Below, one piece after another: positions 34,417 through 42,149 of a DNA stretch of 64,000 bases. The DNA lies in the NCBI GenBank assembly GCA_046153875.1, contig JBJXFE010000073.1, positions 1 through 64,000 of the forward strand, read 5' to 3'. The first letter of the stretch is position 1. Each line of letters starts with the position of its first letter. The notes below the pieces were generated by a model. It did no database searches. It was not told the DNA's origin and worked only from the letters and a program-made list of their open reading frames with translations. The DNA is from JBJXFE01 sp046153875. GTDB taxonomy: Bacteria; Planctomycetota; Phycisphaerae; Phycisphaerales; UBA1924. A program made the translations under genes and the position numbers.

Positions 34417-34441
34417 CGCCGGGTCGGCAGGGAGAGCCGAC
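34394..34441. repeat. Two adjacent short hairpins at the 3' end of the membrane-protein gene
   Basis: GGCGGT-cga-ACCGCC (34394-34408) and GTCGGC-agggaga-GCCGAC (34423-34441) are perfect six-bp stems. The second resembles one hairpin of the element at 7021-7037. Together with the hairpin at 34447-34468 they fill the greA upstream region. Confidence 0.5.
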
Positions 34442-34446
34442 GCCGC

Positions 34447-34468
34447 GGCCCGGGCATGTTGCCGGGCC
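34447..34468 (+). terminator. Possible intrinsic terminator or attenuator before greA
   Basis: GGCCCGG-gcatgttg-CCGGGCC is a seven-bp GC stem followed by TTGTCTGTT, a weak T-rich tail. It lies 30 bases after the membrane-protein stop and about 80 bases before greA. Confidence 0.35.
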
Positions 34469-34546
34469 TTGTCTGTTGAAGGTGGGCGTTTCCAGGGCCG
34501 ATCCGGGCGGAGCGGACCGTGCAGCAACCGCGGGCGGGAGGCGACC

Positions 34547-35011
34547 ATGGACATGATCACGCAGGGCGACAAGGACAAGCTCGCGGCACGCCTGGCCGCA
34601 CTGAAGACCAACCGCAAGGTGCTCTCGGTGCGCATCGCCGAGGCACGGGCCCACGGCGATCTTTCCGAGAACGGCGAGTACCACGCCGCGCGCGAGCAGC
34701 AGGGACTGGAGGAAGCCGAGATTCGCCGGCTCGAGGAGCGCCTCACGTCGGCCCAGGTCGTCGGCGAGGACACCAAGTCCGTGGGCGTGGTCTTCCTCGG
34801 GTCCACGGTGCGGATCAAGGACGTGGAGAAGGGCCGCATGGACACGGTGCGGCTGGTGGGCGAGATGTCCACCGAACCGCCCGAGGATTACGACGAGGTC
34901 ACGTCGAGCAGCCCGATGGGCGAGTCGCTGATGAAGGCGCGCGTGGGCGAGACGATCCGCGTGAACACGCCGCGGGGCGTGAAGCGGTTCGAGATCGTGG
35001 AGATCGTGTAG
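34547..35011 (+). CDS. greA: Transcription elongation factor GreA
   Basis: A 154-residue factor that enters the RNA polymerase secondary channel and stimulates cleavage of backtracked RNA. The N-terminal coiled coil carries EARAHGDLSENGEYHAAREQ, with the two acidic tip residues (Asp, Glu) that position the catalytic metal. The C-terminal FKBP-like domain ends in RGVKRFEIVEIV; the SSSPMGESLMKARVGETI segment is typical. The ATG has GGGAGG eight bases upstream. Length matches the family (about 158). Confidence 0.95.
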   Translation: MDMITQGDKDKLAARLAALKTNRKVLSVRIAEARAHGDLSENGEYHAAREQQGLEEAEIRRLEERLTSAQVVGEDTKSVGVVFLGSTVRIKDVEKGRMDTVRLVGEMSTEPPEDYDEVTSSSPMGESLMKARVGETIRVNTPRGVKRFEIVEIV

Positions 35012-35047
35012 GCCGACCACCGCCTGCGATCATCGAGCATGGCGTCG

Positions 35048-35053
35048 TATCAT
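35048..35053 (+). promoter_or_regulatory. TATCAT box, candidate -10 of the two-gene TA-like unit
   Basis: TATCAT ends seven bases before the in-frame ATG at 35061 and overlaps the ATG at 35052. Leaderless start at 35061 would give a 73-residue protein. Confidence 0.4.
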
Positions 35054-35282
35054 GACGGCGATGGACCGGTCGGCGGCGGTTTCCGGCGTGGACTTCCCCG
35101 ACGACGCCACGGTGGCGCGCATGCGGGCCCTGACACCAGCACAACGGATGTACATGCTGGATCGACTCGTCGAGTCCGGCCGGGCGTGGATGGCCGCGGG
35201 CATCCGGTCCGAACACCCGGAGTGGACTCCGCAGCAAGTCGCGCGGGAAGTGGCCCGGAGAGTCCGCGATGCTGCCCAGTGA
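35052..35282 (+). CDS. Small antitoxin-like protein
   Basis: A 76-residue (or 73 from ATG 35061) mostly helical protein. LTPAQRMYMLDRLVESGRAWMAAGIRSEHPEWTP is organised as an alpha-helical core, and the end WTPQQVAREVARRV suits a DNA- or partner-binding helix. It resembles small proteins that commonly precede nucleotidyltransferase-like genes (the Rv0078B-like antitoxin group); this likeness is from memory of the pattern and should be tested. It overlaps the next gene by 14 bases, typical of toxin-antitoxin pairs. Which protein would be the antitoxin is inferred from size and order. Confidence 0.65.
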   Translation: MTAMDRSAAVSGVDFPDDATVARMRALTPAQRMYMLDRLVESGRAWMAAGIRSEHPEWTPQQVAREVARRVRDAAQ

Positions 35283-35862
35283 TCTCGTCCGCCGCGTCGC
35301 CTCATTCTGCGAAGCCCACGGCGTCCAGTACTTTGTCACCGGTTCGGTGGCGAGCACTCTCTACAGCGTGTACCGGACAACGCACGACGTGGACATCGTG
35401 GTCGCGCTCCCGCCCGGGCTCGCCCGGGAGTTCTGTGCGTCATTCCCCGAAGCGGAGTTTTACGCGGACGCGGAATCGGCCCTCCAGACAGCGCTTGACG
35501 GCGGGATGTTCAACATCATCGAGCACGCGACTGGCCTGAAGATCGACGTCATCGTCCCGAAGGACACCCCGTTCGACGCCAGCCGCATCGCACGAGCGCG
35601 GCGCATCGAGTTTGAACCGGGTCTTGCCGCGATGTTCGCTTCGCCCGAAGACGTGATCCTGAGCAAGCTGGTGTTCTACCGCGAGGGTCAGTCCCAGAAG
35701 CACCTCAACGACATCGGCGCGATGCTCCGGGTTCAGGGGACCAAGGTCGACCGAGCGTACATCGAAATGTGGGCCCCGCGCATCGGCGTGTCGGCCGAGT
35801 GGCGCCTCATGCAGGATCGGCTCCGCGAGTTCGAGCGCCCCGCCGGCCCCGGCGCGCCGTAG
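35269..35862 (+). CDS. Nucleotidyltransferase-fold protein, candidate toxin
   Basis: A 197-residue protein. VTGSVASTLYSVYRTTHDVDIVV (in two parts, about 23-45) shows the minimal nucleotidyltransferase pattern GS...hD-x-D, with Asp40 and Asp42 as metal ligands. Later MFNIIEHATGLKIDVIV supplies the third acidic strand, and SPEDVILSKLVFYREG plus QKHLNDIGAML match the C-terminal helices of the AbiEii/DUF6036-like group. Such proteins occur as toxins that modify tRNA. The GTG/ATG choice is simple: ATG 35269 within the upstream gene. It forms a two-gene cassette between housekeeping genes. Confidence 0.75.
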   Translation: MLPSDLVRRVASFCEAHGVQYFVTGSVASTLYSVYRTTHDVDIVVALPPGLAREFCASFPEAEFYADAESALQTALDGGMFNIIEHATGLKIDVIVPKDTPFDASRIARARRIEFEPGLAAMFASPEDVILSKLVFYREGQSQKHLNDIGAMLRVQGTKVDRAYIEMWAPRIGVSAEWRLMQDRLREFERPAGPGAP

Positions 35863-35962
35863 ATCGACCCCGGCCCAGCCCCCCTGCTTGGCACGATTCC
35901 ACCACGAATGCCCGGGTTCTCCGTCGGCCACGCGACCCCTATCGGCAGCCCGCGAAACGCGG

Positions 35963-35968
35963 TAGACT
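35963..35968 (+). promoter_or_regulatory. TAGACT box, candidate -10 for the pseudopilin gene
   Basis: TAGACT lies 32 bases before the ATG, giving a short leader that contains the GGGAGG ribosome binding site. A clear -35 is not seen. Confidence 0.3.
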
Positions 35969-36000
35969 GCCCGTCGCACCCTGTTCAGGGAGGCCGGGCC

Positions 36001-37002
36001 ATGACCACTCGCCGTCGGCGGGCATTCACGCTGATCGAACTGCTGGTCGTGATCGCGATCATCGCGCTGCTGATCGGTATCCTGCTCCCGTCGCTCGGGG
36101 CGGCCCGCAAGGCCGGGCGGAAGGTGGTATGCGAAAGCCACCTGGCCCAGCTCTACGTCGCGCACTCGACGTACTGGAACGACTTCGACGACCGCATGGC
36201 CTCGTACACCTGGGAGCCGCTCAAGTCGTACAGCCAGTGGAACGACCTGAACAACGCGGGGAGCTGGACGACCGCCGCCGCGAACCAGGCCGTGGACATC
36301 CTCCGCCGGCTCGCCGACCGCCCCGATCTGCCGCCCATCGGCGACCGCCTCCCCCACCGCCACTACAGCCACCTCGTGCTCAACGAGTACCTGTCGCACA
36401 AGCTGCCCGAGCAGTCGATGGCCTGCCCGGAGGATCGCCCGCTCGTGCGCTGGCAGAACGATCCGAAGAACCTCGACGACCCGCGCCCGCTGGACTGGAA
36501 CACGCCCTTCGGCAGGCTCTGGGCGTACAGCTCGACCTACCAGATCATCCCCGCAGCGTGGTCGCCGGATCAGGGCAACAACCTGACGGTCCGGCAATAC
36601 CCCAACGACCACAATCTGTTCTGGGTCGCGGGCAAGTGGGGCAAGCGCCGCGGGACGGACGTGGCGTACCCCGCCAACAAAGTCGGCGTGTTCGAGTTCA
36701 TCTCACGCCACGGGAACAAGCCCCTGTATCACGCCTACCCCTACGCGGTCGTGCCGCTGATGATGTGGGACGGCGCGGTGCGCTCGCGGAAGACGGGCGA
36801 TGCCAATCCGGGGTTCGACCCGTGGGCGCCGACCAGCGCCGCCGTCACGAGCTACCAGTACAACCCGGGGCTCCTCGGGTACGAGCCTCCGACGGCCAGC
36901 GGCGCACCGTTCGACACCGTCGTCGGGTACTACCGCTGGACGCGCGGGGGCTTGCGCGGCGTGGACTACGCGGCCACCGAGATCAAGACCGGCAACCCAT
37001 GA
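36001..37002 (+). CDS. Prepilin-type (type II secretion pseudopilin-like) protein
   Basis: A 333-residue protein with a class III signal: basic RRRRA then FTLIELLVVIAIIALLIGILLPSL. Prepilin peptidase would cut after Ala8 (Ala instead of the usual Gly), leaving Phe9, with the conserved Glu at +5. Many such proteins with large C-terminal domains occur in planctomycetes. The globular part (about 40-333) is rich in aromatic residues and has MMWDGAV, loosely like the H-x9-DG motif but with a longer spacer. GGGAGG precedes the ATG, and a TAGACT box lies at 35963-35968. Function in surface attachment or secretion is inferred. Confidence 0.88.
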   Translation: MTTRRRRAFTLIELLVVIAIIALLIGILLPSLGAARKAGRKVVCESHLAQLYVAHSTYWNDFDDRMASYTWEPLKSYSQWNDLNNAGSWTTAAANQAVDILRRLADRPDLPPIGDRLPHRHYSHLVLNEYLSHKLPEQSMACPEDRPLVRWQNDPKNLDDPRPLDWNTPFGRLWAYSSTYQIIPAAWSPDQGNNLTVRQYPNDHNLFWVAGKWGKRRGTDVAYPANKVGVFEFISRHGNKPLYHAYPYAVVPLMMWDGAVRSRKTGDANPGFDPWAPTSAAVTSYQYNPGLLGYEPPTASGAPFDTVVGYYRWTRGGLRGVDYAATEIKTGNP

Positions 37003-37049
37003 CCGTCGTTGAACACGGCCCACGCCGAGGGGCGCGCCCGCCCCGCCCG

Positions 37050-37055
37050 TACAAT
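37050..37055 (+). promoter_or_regulatory. TACAAT box, candidate -10 of leaderless mnmG transcript
   Basis: TACAAT is followed by five bases and the GTG start of mnmG. No Shine-Dalgarno sequence precedes the start. Confidence 0.5.
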
Positions 37056-37060
37056 CCCGT

Positions 37061-39094
37061 GTGAACCAGCGGCGCTACGACGTCATCGTCATCGGCGGCG
37101 GGCACGCGGGCGTCGAGGCCGCGTGGGCCGCGGCGAATCTGCTGCCCGGTGATCGCAGCGTCGCGCTCGTCACGCTCGACCCGTCGACGATCGGCGTGAT
37201 GTCGTGCAATCCGGCGATCGGCGGGCTCGCCAAGGGCCAGCTCGTCCGCGAGATCGATGCGCTGGGCGGGCTCATGGGCCTCGCCACCGACGCGACCGGC
37301 ATCCAGTTCAAAACCCTCAACGTTTCACGCGGGCCTGCGGTCCACGGGCCGCGGGCCCAGTGCGACAAGCACGCCTACGCCGAGGCGGTGCGGGCGATGA
37401 TCGTATCGCGCCCCGAGATCCAGGTGATCGCCGGGGCCGTAGAACGGATTGTGGTGGAGCGCGGGAGGGTGCGGGGGGTGGTCGTACAAAGCGCAAAGCG
37501 CGAAGCGCAAAGCGCAAATGAAACCGGAACGGGCCCCGTCCCTTCCCCATTTGAGCTTTGCGCTTTGAGCTTTGAGCTTTTCGCGCCCGCGATCGTCCTC
37601 ACCACGGGCACGTTCATGCGCGGGCTGATGCACACGGGCGAGACGAAGACGCCCGGCGGGCGGCACGGCGAGGCGGCCGCCCACGCGGTCTCCGACGCGC
37701 TGCGCGAACTGGGTTTCGAGCTCGGGCGGCTTAAGACCGGCACCCCGCCGCGGCTCAAGCGTTCCACCATCGACTGGGACGCGCTCGACCCGGCGCTGGG
37801 GGACGCGACGCCGACGCCGTTCAGTGATCTGACCGACACCGGGGACCTCGCGCACGTCCGACCCGCGACGCCCTCGCTCGGCCGTTTCCCGGTTCTGCCC
37901 CAGGTGGAATGCCGCCAGACGCGGACGACCGCGGCCGCCCACGAACTGATCCGCGCGAACCTGCACCGCGCCCCGATGTACTCGGGGCAGATCACGTCCG
38001 CCGGCCCGCGCTACTGCCCGAGCATCGAGGACAAGGTCGTACGCTTCCCCGAGCGCGAGAGCCACGGCGTGTTTCTGGAACCCGAGAGCCTGCGCGACGA
38101 CTGGGTCTACTGCAACGGAATCTCCACCAGCACGCCCACCGACGTGCAGGACGCGATCGTCCGGGCCATGCCGGGGTGCGAGCACGCCCACATCTACCGC
38201 TACGGGTACGCGGTCGAGTACGACATGGTCCGCCCGCACCAGATCTTTGCCACCGGGATGACGAAGCTCGTCGAGGGGCTCTTCCTCGCGGGGCAGATCA
38301 ACGGCACGAGCGGCTACGAGGAGGCCGCGGCTCAGGGGATCGTCGCGGGGATCAACGCGGCGCGGTTCGCGGCCGGCGCTGGGGAGTTCGTGCTCGGGCG
38401 CGACGCCGCGTACATCGGTGTGCTCATGGACGACCTCGTCACCAAGACGCCGGTCGAGCCCTACCGCATGTTCACGAGCCGCGCCGAGCACCGGCTCATG
38501 CTCCGCGCCGACAACGCCCCGGACCGGCTGACGCCGATCGCCGAGGACCTCGGCCTGCTCGTGTCCACGGAGCTCGGGAGGCTCCGGCGCGAACTCTTCG
38601 CGCGGCGGCGGAGGGAGATCGATGAACTGAACCGCGCGATCGACGCGGCTCGCGTCGACGGAGTGCCGCTCGCCCGCCTGTTGCGGTCGCCCGAGTTCAC
38701 GATCGACGACTTGAAGCGGGCGCTTGCCGCGTCGGGCGCCACGCCCGCGGTTCGCGGCGTGTGGGAGACGGTCTACGCCGACCGGCGCTATGAGGCGTAC
38801 ATCGTCCGCCAGCGGGCCGAGGTCCGGCGGTCGGCGGAGATGGAGCACCGACGTCTGCCCGACGACGCGGACTACCTCGGGATGTCATCCCTGCGCACCG
38901 AGGCGCGCCAGGCGCTCGCGAAGTTCCGCCCGCGGACGTACGGGCAGGCGACGCGCCTGGAAGGAGTCACGCCGGCGGATCTGACGCTGCTGGCGGTGCT
39001 GCTGAGGAAACCACGCGGAGCGCGGGCGCGCTCGGGCGATCCCGATGAGACCGTGCCCGCGAACCGGACGGGGGCGCCGTCCGCGTGGGCGTGA
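37061..39094 (+). CDS. mnmG: tRNA uridine-5-carboxymethylaminomethyl(34) synthesis enzyme MnmG
   Basis: A 677-residue FAD protein that with MnmE modifies the wobble uridine of several tRNAs. IGGGHAGVEAA (11-21) binds FAD, followed by MSCNPAIGGLAKGQLVREIDALGG, GIQFKTLNVSRGPAV, IVLTTGTFMRG, RLKTGTPPR, GPRYCPSIEDKV, and AGQINGTSGYEEAAAQG. All expected signatures are present, including the C-terminal region with EMEHRRLP and GVTPADL. About 31 extra residues (143-174) are inserted just before IVLTTGTF; they are encoded by a perfect-frame palindromic repeat. The start is GTG, five bases after TACAAT. A tRNA-Gln gene follows on the other strand. Confidence 0.96.
   Translation: MNQRRYDVIVIGGGHAGVEAAWAAANLLPGDRSVALVTLDPSTIGVMSCNPAIGGLAKGQLVREIDALGGLMGLATDATGIQFKTLNVSRGPAVHGPRAQCDKHAYAEAVRAMIVSRPEIQVIAGAVERIVVERGRVRGVVVQSAKREAQSANETGTGPVPSPFELCALSFELFAPAIVLTTGTFMRGLMHTGETKTPGGRHGEAAAHAVSDALRELGFELGRLKTGTPPRLKRSTIDWDALDPALGDATPTPFSDLTDTGDLAHVRPATPSLGRFPVLPQVECRQTRTTAAAHELIRANLHRAPMYSGQITSAGPRYCPSIEDKVVRFPERESHGVFLEPESLRDDWVYCNGISTSTPTDVQDAIVRAMPGCEHAHIYRYGYAVEYDMVRPHQIFATGMTKLVEGLFLAGQINGTSGYEEAAAQGIVAGINAARFAAGAGEFVLGRDAAYIGVLMDDLVTKTPVEPYRMFTSRAEHRLMLRADNAPDRLTPIAEDLGLLVSTELGRLRRELFARRRREIDELNRAIDAARVDGVPLARLLRSPEFTIDDLKRALAASGATPAVRGVWETVYADRRYEAYIVRQRAEVRRSAEMEHRRLPDDADYLGMSSLRTEARQALAKFRPRTYGQATRLEGVTPADLTLLAVLLRKPRGARARSGDPDETVPANRTGAPSAWA
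37488..37580. repeat. 33-bp-stem palindromic repeat inserted in frame in mnmG
   Basis: Left arm 37488-37520 and right arm 37548-37580 are complementary at 29 of 33 positions, with a 27-base loop. The arms consist of AAAGCGC/AAAGCTC units. The element spans 93 bases (31 codons), has no stop in the mnmG frame, and is far richer in A/T than the surrounding gene. Confidence 0.88.
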
Positions 39095-39119
39095 CACCCC
39101 TGGATTCTCAAGGGAAAAA

Positions 39120-39190
39120 CTGGGGATCCAGGATTTGAACCTGGACTAACTGATCCAGAGTCAGTCGTGCTACCGTTACACCAATCCCCA
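39120..39190 (-). tRNA. tRNA-Gln (anticodon CTG)
   Basis: The minus strand folds into a cloverleaf: acceptor TGGGGAT/ATCCCCA, anticodon stem ACTGA/TCAGT with loop CTCTGGA (anticodon CTG), and T stem CCAGG/CCTGG with loop TTCAAAT. The discriminator base is G73, as expected for tRNA-Gln. The 3' CCA is not encoded. A run of five T follows on the transcribed strand and may help termination. It is convergent with mnmG. Confidence 0.95.
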
Positions 39191-39200
39191 AACGTGCGGA

Positions 39201-39228
39201 ATCCTACGCCTTTCACCGCTGCCGGCAA
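39201..39228 (-). promoter_or_regulatory. Sigma-70-like promoter of tRNA-Gln
   Basis: On the minus strand TTGCCG (39228-39223) and TAGGAT (39206-39201) are separated by 16 bases. The -10 lies ten bases before the mature tRNA 5' end, the expected distance for a short 5' leader. Confidence 0.55.
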
Positions 39229-39269
39229 GAGGACGCCATGACCCGGGAACCGGCTGTTCCCGCCCGTGG

Positions 39270-39275
39270 TACGCT
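39270..39275 (+). promoter_or_regulatory. TACGCT box, candidate -10 of leaderless DUF885 transcript
   Basis: TACGCT ends six bases before the ATG at 39282, and no ribosome binding site is seen. Confidence 0.4.
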
Positions 39276-39281
39276 CGCGGG

Positions 39282-41171
39282 ATGAAACGAGATCTCCATC
39301 GGTTCGGGCGGGTTTCGGGGGTGATTTCGGCCGCCGTGGCGGTTGGCTTGAGTCTGTGGGCGCCGCCGTCCCTCGGCGCGGAACGCGGACGCCCGGATGA
39401 CACCCGGGTCTCCGCACGCCCCGCGCCCGCGGGCCGATCTCCAGCGCTCTGGGCGTTCATGAACGAGTACCTGGAGGCCGTGCTCGAACGCGCCCCCGGC
39501 ACCGGCCTGCAGTTCGGCGACGAGCGGTACAACGACCGCTTGTACGACCCCAGCCCCGCCGCGACGAACGCCTGGAACGCGCGGCTCGACGGCTTCCTGG
39601 CCCGTCTCGAATCCATCAACCGCGCGGGGTTCTCCGAGGCCGACAGCACCGACGCGGACCTCCTGCTCTACGAGTGGCGGCTCGCCGTAGCCGGGCGGAA
39701 GTTCCACGACGAGCAGATGCCGGTCTCCAGCATCGACGGCCCGCACTTCTCGCTCCCGCAGATGGCGATCTCCCTGCCGTTCCGCACCGAGCGGCACTAC
39801 GCCGACTACGCGAGCCGCCTTGAAGCCGTCGCGGACCACCTCGACCGGCACGTCGCGCAGATGCGCCTGGGCGTGAAGGCCGGGCGGACCCAGCCGCGGT
39901 TCATCGTCGAGAAGTCGCTGGGCGTGTCCCGCTCGCTCGCCGAGAACACGGACCCGAAGGGCAGCCCGTTCTACAAGCCCTTCCTCGGGCGCGGGGACGA
40001 CTTCCTCTCCGCCCGTGCCGCGGCCGCGATCCGCGAGGGGATCACGCCGGCGTTCAAGCGGTTCACCGAGTTCCTCGAGCGCGAGTACATTCCGGCCTGC
40101 CGCACCAGCCTCGCCGCGGGCGACGGCGTGGACGGGCTCGACGGCTACAACCACAAGCTCCGCGCCCAGACCACGACCGACCTGACGGCCGAGCAGGTCC
40201 ACCGCATCGGGCTGGAGGAAGTCGCCCGCATCCGCCGCGAGATGGACACGGTGATCGCCCGCACGCCGTTCCCCCGGCTCGAGAACGTCTCACCCGACCA
40301 CCAGTTCACGGCGTTCATCCGGCATCTGCGCGAAGACCCCCAGTTCTATCACACGACGCCCGGAGGGCTGCTCACCCACTACCGCGACATCTGCAAGAAG
40401 ATCGACGGCGAGCTGCCTCGGCTCTTCGGCACGCTCCCGCGGAACCCCTACGGCGTGCGCGAGATTCCGCGCTTCGCGGCCCCCACCTCCCCAACCGCGT
40501 ACTACTACCCCGGGTCGCTCAAGTCCGGCGTTGCGGGCTACTTCATGGCGAACACGCACGCCCTCGACCAGCGCCCGAAGTACGAGGCGATCGCCCTCAC
40601 GCTGCACGAGGCCGTGCCGGGGCATCACCTCCAGATCGCGCTCGCCCAGGAGATCGAGGGCGAGCACCCGCTGCGGAATCTGAACGGGTACACGGCGTTC
40701 GTCGAGGGGTGGGCGCTCTACGCCGAGCGGCTCGGCCTGGAAGTCGGCGGCGACGGCTCCCCCTACGGGCTCTACGCGGACCCCTACGACGACTTCGGGC
40801 GGCTCAACATGGAGATGTGGCGGGCGTGCAGGCTCGTGGTGGACACCGGGATGCACGCGATGGGCTGGCCGCGGCAGCGGGCGATCGACTTCATGCTCGC
40901 CAACTCGGCGCTCTCGAAGCTCAACATCGAGAACGAGGTGGACCGGTACATCGGCTGGCCGGGGCAGGCGTGCGGGTACAAGATCGGCGAACTGAAGATC
41001 CGCGAGCTGCGCCGCCGGGCCGAGAGCGCCCTGGGCTCGGGGTTCGACATCCGCGCGTTCCACGACACGGTGCTCGGGGCGGGAGCGATGCCGCTGCCGG
41101 TACTGGAAGCGCGGATCGACCGGTGGATCGCGGAACGCGGCGGGTCATCGGCTCCAACCCCCGGCCGCTGA
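39282..41171 (+). CDS. DUF885 family secreted protein, putative zinc peptidase
   Basis: A 629-residue exported protein with a signal peptide (about 1-32, ending near SLGAE). It belongs to the DUF885 family, thought to be metallopeptidases. HEAVPGHHLQ (from His442) resembles an HExxxGH zinc site, and a second signature TAFVEGWALYAERLG follows about 40 residues later with the probable third ligand Glu. The N-terminal half is helical. Substrate unknown; periplasmic peptide turnover is likely. Other metallopeptidases lie within 12 kb (41254, 48448, 50715). Confidence 0.88.
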   Translation: MKRDLHRFGRVSGVISAAVAVGLSLWAPPSLGAERGRPDDTRVSARPAPAGRSPALWAFMNEYLEAVLERAPGTGLQFGDERYNDRLYDPSPAATNAWNARLDGFLARLESINRAGFSEADSTDADLLLYEWRLAVAGRKFHDEQMPVSSIDGPHFSLPQMAISLPFRTERHYADYASRLEAVADHLDRHVAQMRLGVKAGRTQPRFIVEKSLGVSRSLAENTDPKGSPFYKPFLGRGDDFLSARAAAAIREGITPAFKRFTEFLEREYIPACRTSLAAGDGVDGLDGYNHKLRAQTTTDLTAEQVHRIGLEEVARIRREMDTVIARTPFPRLENVSPDHQFTAFIRHLREDPQFYHTTPGGLLTHYRDICKKIDGELPRLFGTLPRNPYGVREIPRFAAPTSPTAYYYPGSLKSGVAGYFMANTHALDQRPKYEAIALTLHEAVPGHHLQIALAQEIEGEHPLRNLNGYTAFVEGWALYAERLGLEVGGDGSPYGLYADPYDDFGRLNMEMWRACRLVVDTGMHAMGWPRQRAIDFMLANSALSKLNIENEVDRYIGWPGQACGYKIGELKIRELRRRAESALGSGFDIRAFHDTVLGAGAMPLPVLEARIDRWIAERGGSSAPTPGR

Positions 41172-41253
41172 TGCGGTTCTCCGGTCCATCGGGCCGATGA
41201 CTGCGTCTCGGGGTTGTCCTCGCCATCGAGGAGCCGAAGGCGATCCCTCAACG

Positions 41254-42144
41254 ATGCGCACGTCATACCGGCGCTGGATTCATCGACCCCGCGGCATGGT
41301 CGGCCGCCCGGCGCTCGCTGGCGCGGCCGCCTGGTTGGCGGCCTGCCTGTTTGTCGCGGGGTGCGGCGGGTCCGGCGCGCACCAGCGAACCCGGCCCGGC
41401 TCGGACGCGGCCCACGACGCGGACGTGGCGGGCGTGGCGGCCGGCTGGTCCGTCATCGGGCGATCCGTCCGCGGCCGACCGATCGAGGCCGTGACGCGCG
41501 GGCACGGCCGCTCGCGGATCTACGTCATCGGCGGGATTCACGGCGACGAGCCCGAGGGGCTGGCGGTGGCCGCGGCGCTGGCCGCGCCGGGGCGGACGTT
41601 GGCATCGGCCACAGTCCGGATCGTGCGGGACATGAACCCCGACGGGACCGCGGCCGGCACGAGGGCGAACTCGCGCGGCGTGGACCTGAATCGCAACTGG
41701 CCGGCGTACAACTTCGTCGCGGGGGGCGGACGCGGAAACCGAGCGTTGAGCGAGCCCGAGACCCGCGCCGTGCACGCTGATCTCCTTCGGTTCCGACCAG
41801 ACGCGGTGGTCGTGCTCCATTCCGCTCGCGCGGGGCCGTTCGTCAACTTCGACGGGCCGGCGCTGTCGCTCGCCGAGCAGTTTGTCGAAGCGGCGGGGCG
41901 GAACGATCCCCGCTGGCGGGTCGTCGCGCGGATGGGCTATGACACGCCCGGCTCGATCGGAACGCTGATCGGCGTGGACCGGCGCCTTCCCATCCTGACC
42001 GTCGAGTTCCGGCGTGGTGACCGGTCGGCGCGCGGTCGCGAAGCAGCGTCGGCGGGGCTCTGGGCGGTGTTCGGGACGGGCGGGGCGCGATCAACGAGCG
42101 TCGGAACACCGCGGGCAGCCGTCGGTGAAACGCCTGGGCCTTGA
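41254..42144 (+). CDS. Lipoprotein with M14-type zinc carboxypeptidase domain
   Basis: A 296-residue protein with a signal ending in the lipobox VAGC (Cys37), so it should be membrane anchored. The peptidase domain has IGGIHGDEPEG (His96 and Glu99 as zinc ligands), DMNPDG, NSRGVDLNRNWP (substrate-binding Asn/Arg), and VVLHSARAG (His189, third ligand). This is the pattern of the succinylglutamate desuccinylase/MpaA branch, which trims murein peptides or acts on small amides. A catalytic Glu is likely in TVEFRRGD. ATG 41254 is used; ATG 41296 would give a tidier signal peptide. Confidence 0.85.
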   Translation: MRTSYRRWIHRPRGMVGRPALAGAAAWLAACLFVAGCGGSGAHQRTRPGSDAAHDADVAGVAAGWSVIGRSVRGRPIEAVTRGHGRSRIYVIGGIHGDEPEGLAVAAALAAPGRTLASATVRIVRDMNPDGTAAGTRANSRGVDLNRNWPAYNFVAGGGRGNRALSEPETRAVHADLLRFRPDAVVVLHSARAGPFVNFDGPALSLAEQFVEAAGRNDPRWRVVARMGYDTPGSIGTLIGVDRRLPILTVEFRRGDRSARGREAASAGLWAVFGTGGARSTSVGTPRAAVGETPGP

Positions 42145-42149
42145 CAGCC

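Noticed and set aside
35908..36000. Longer start for the pseudopilin
   Set aside because: The extension would put 31 residues before the prepilin signal, whereas class III signals are normally short and basic; the ATG at 36001 has GGGAGG.
37488..37580. Intron or intein in mnmG
   Set aside because: The element is only 93 bases, keeps the frame and has no splice-site or intein motifs. A translated palindromic insertion fits better.
39095..39120. Intrinsic terminator for mnmG
   Set aside because: Only a four-bp CCCT/AGGG stem followed by A rather than T on the plus strand. The T5 run serves the minus strand after the tRNA.
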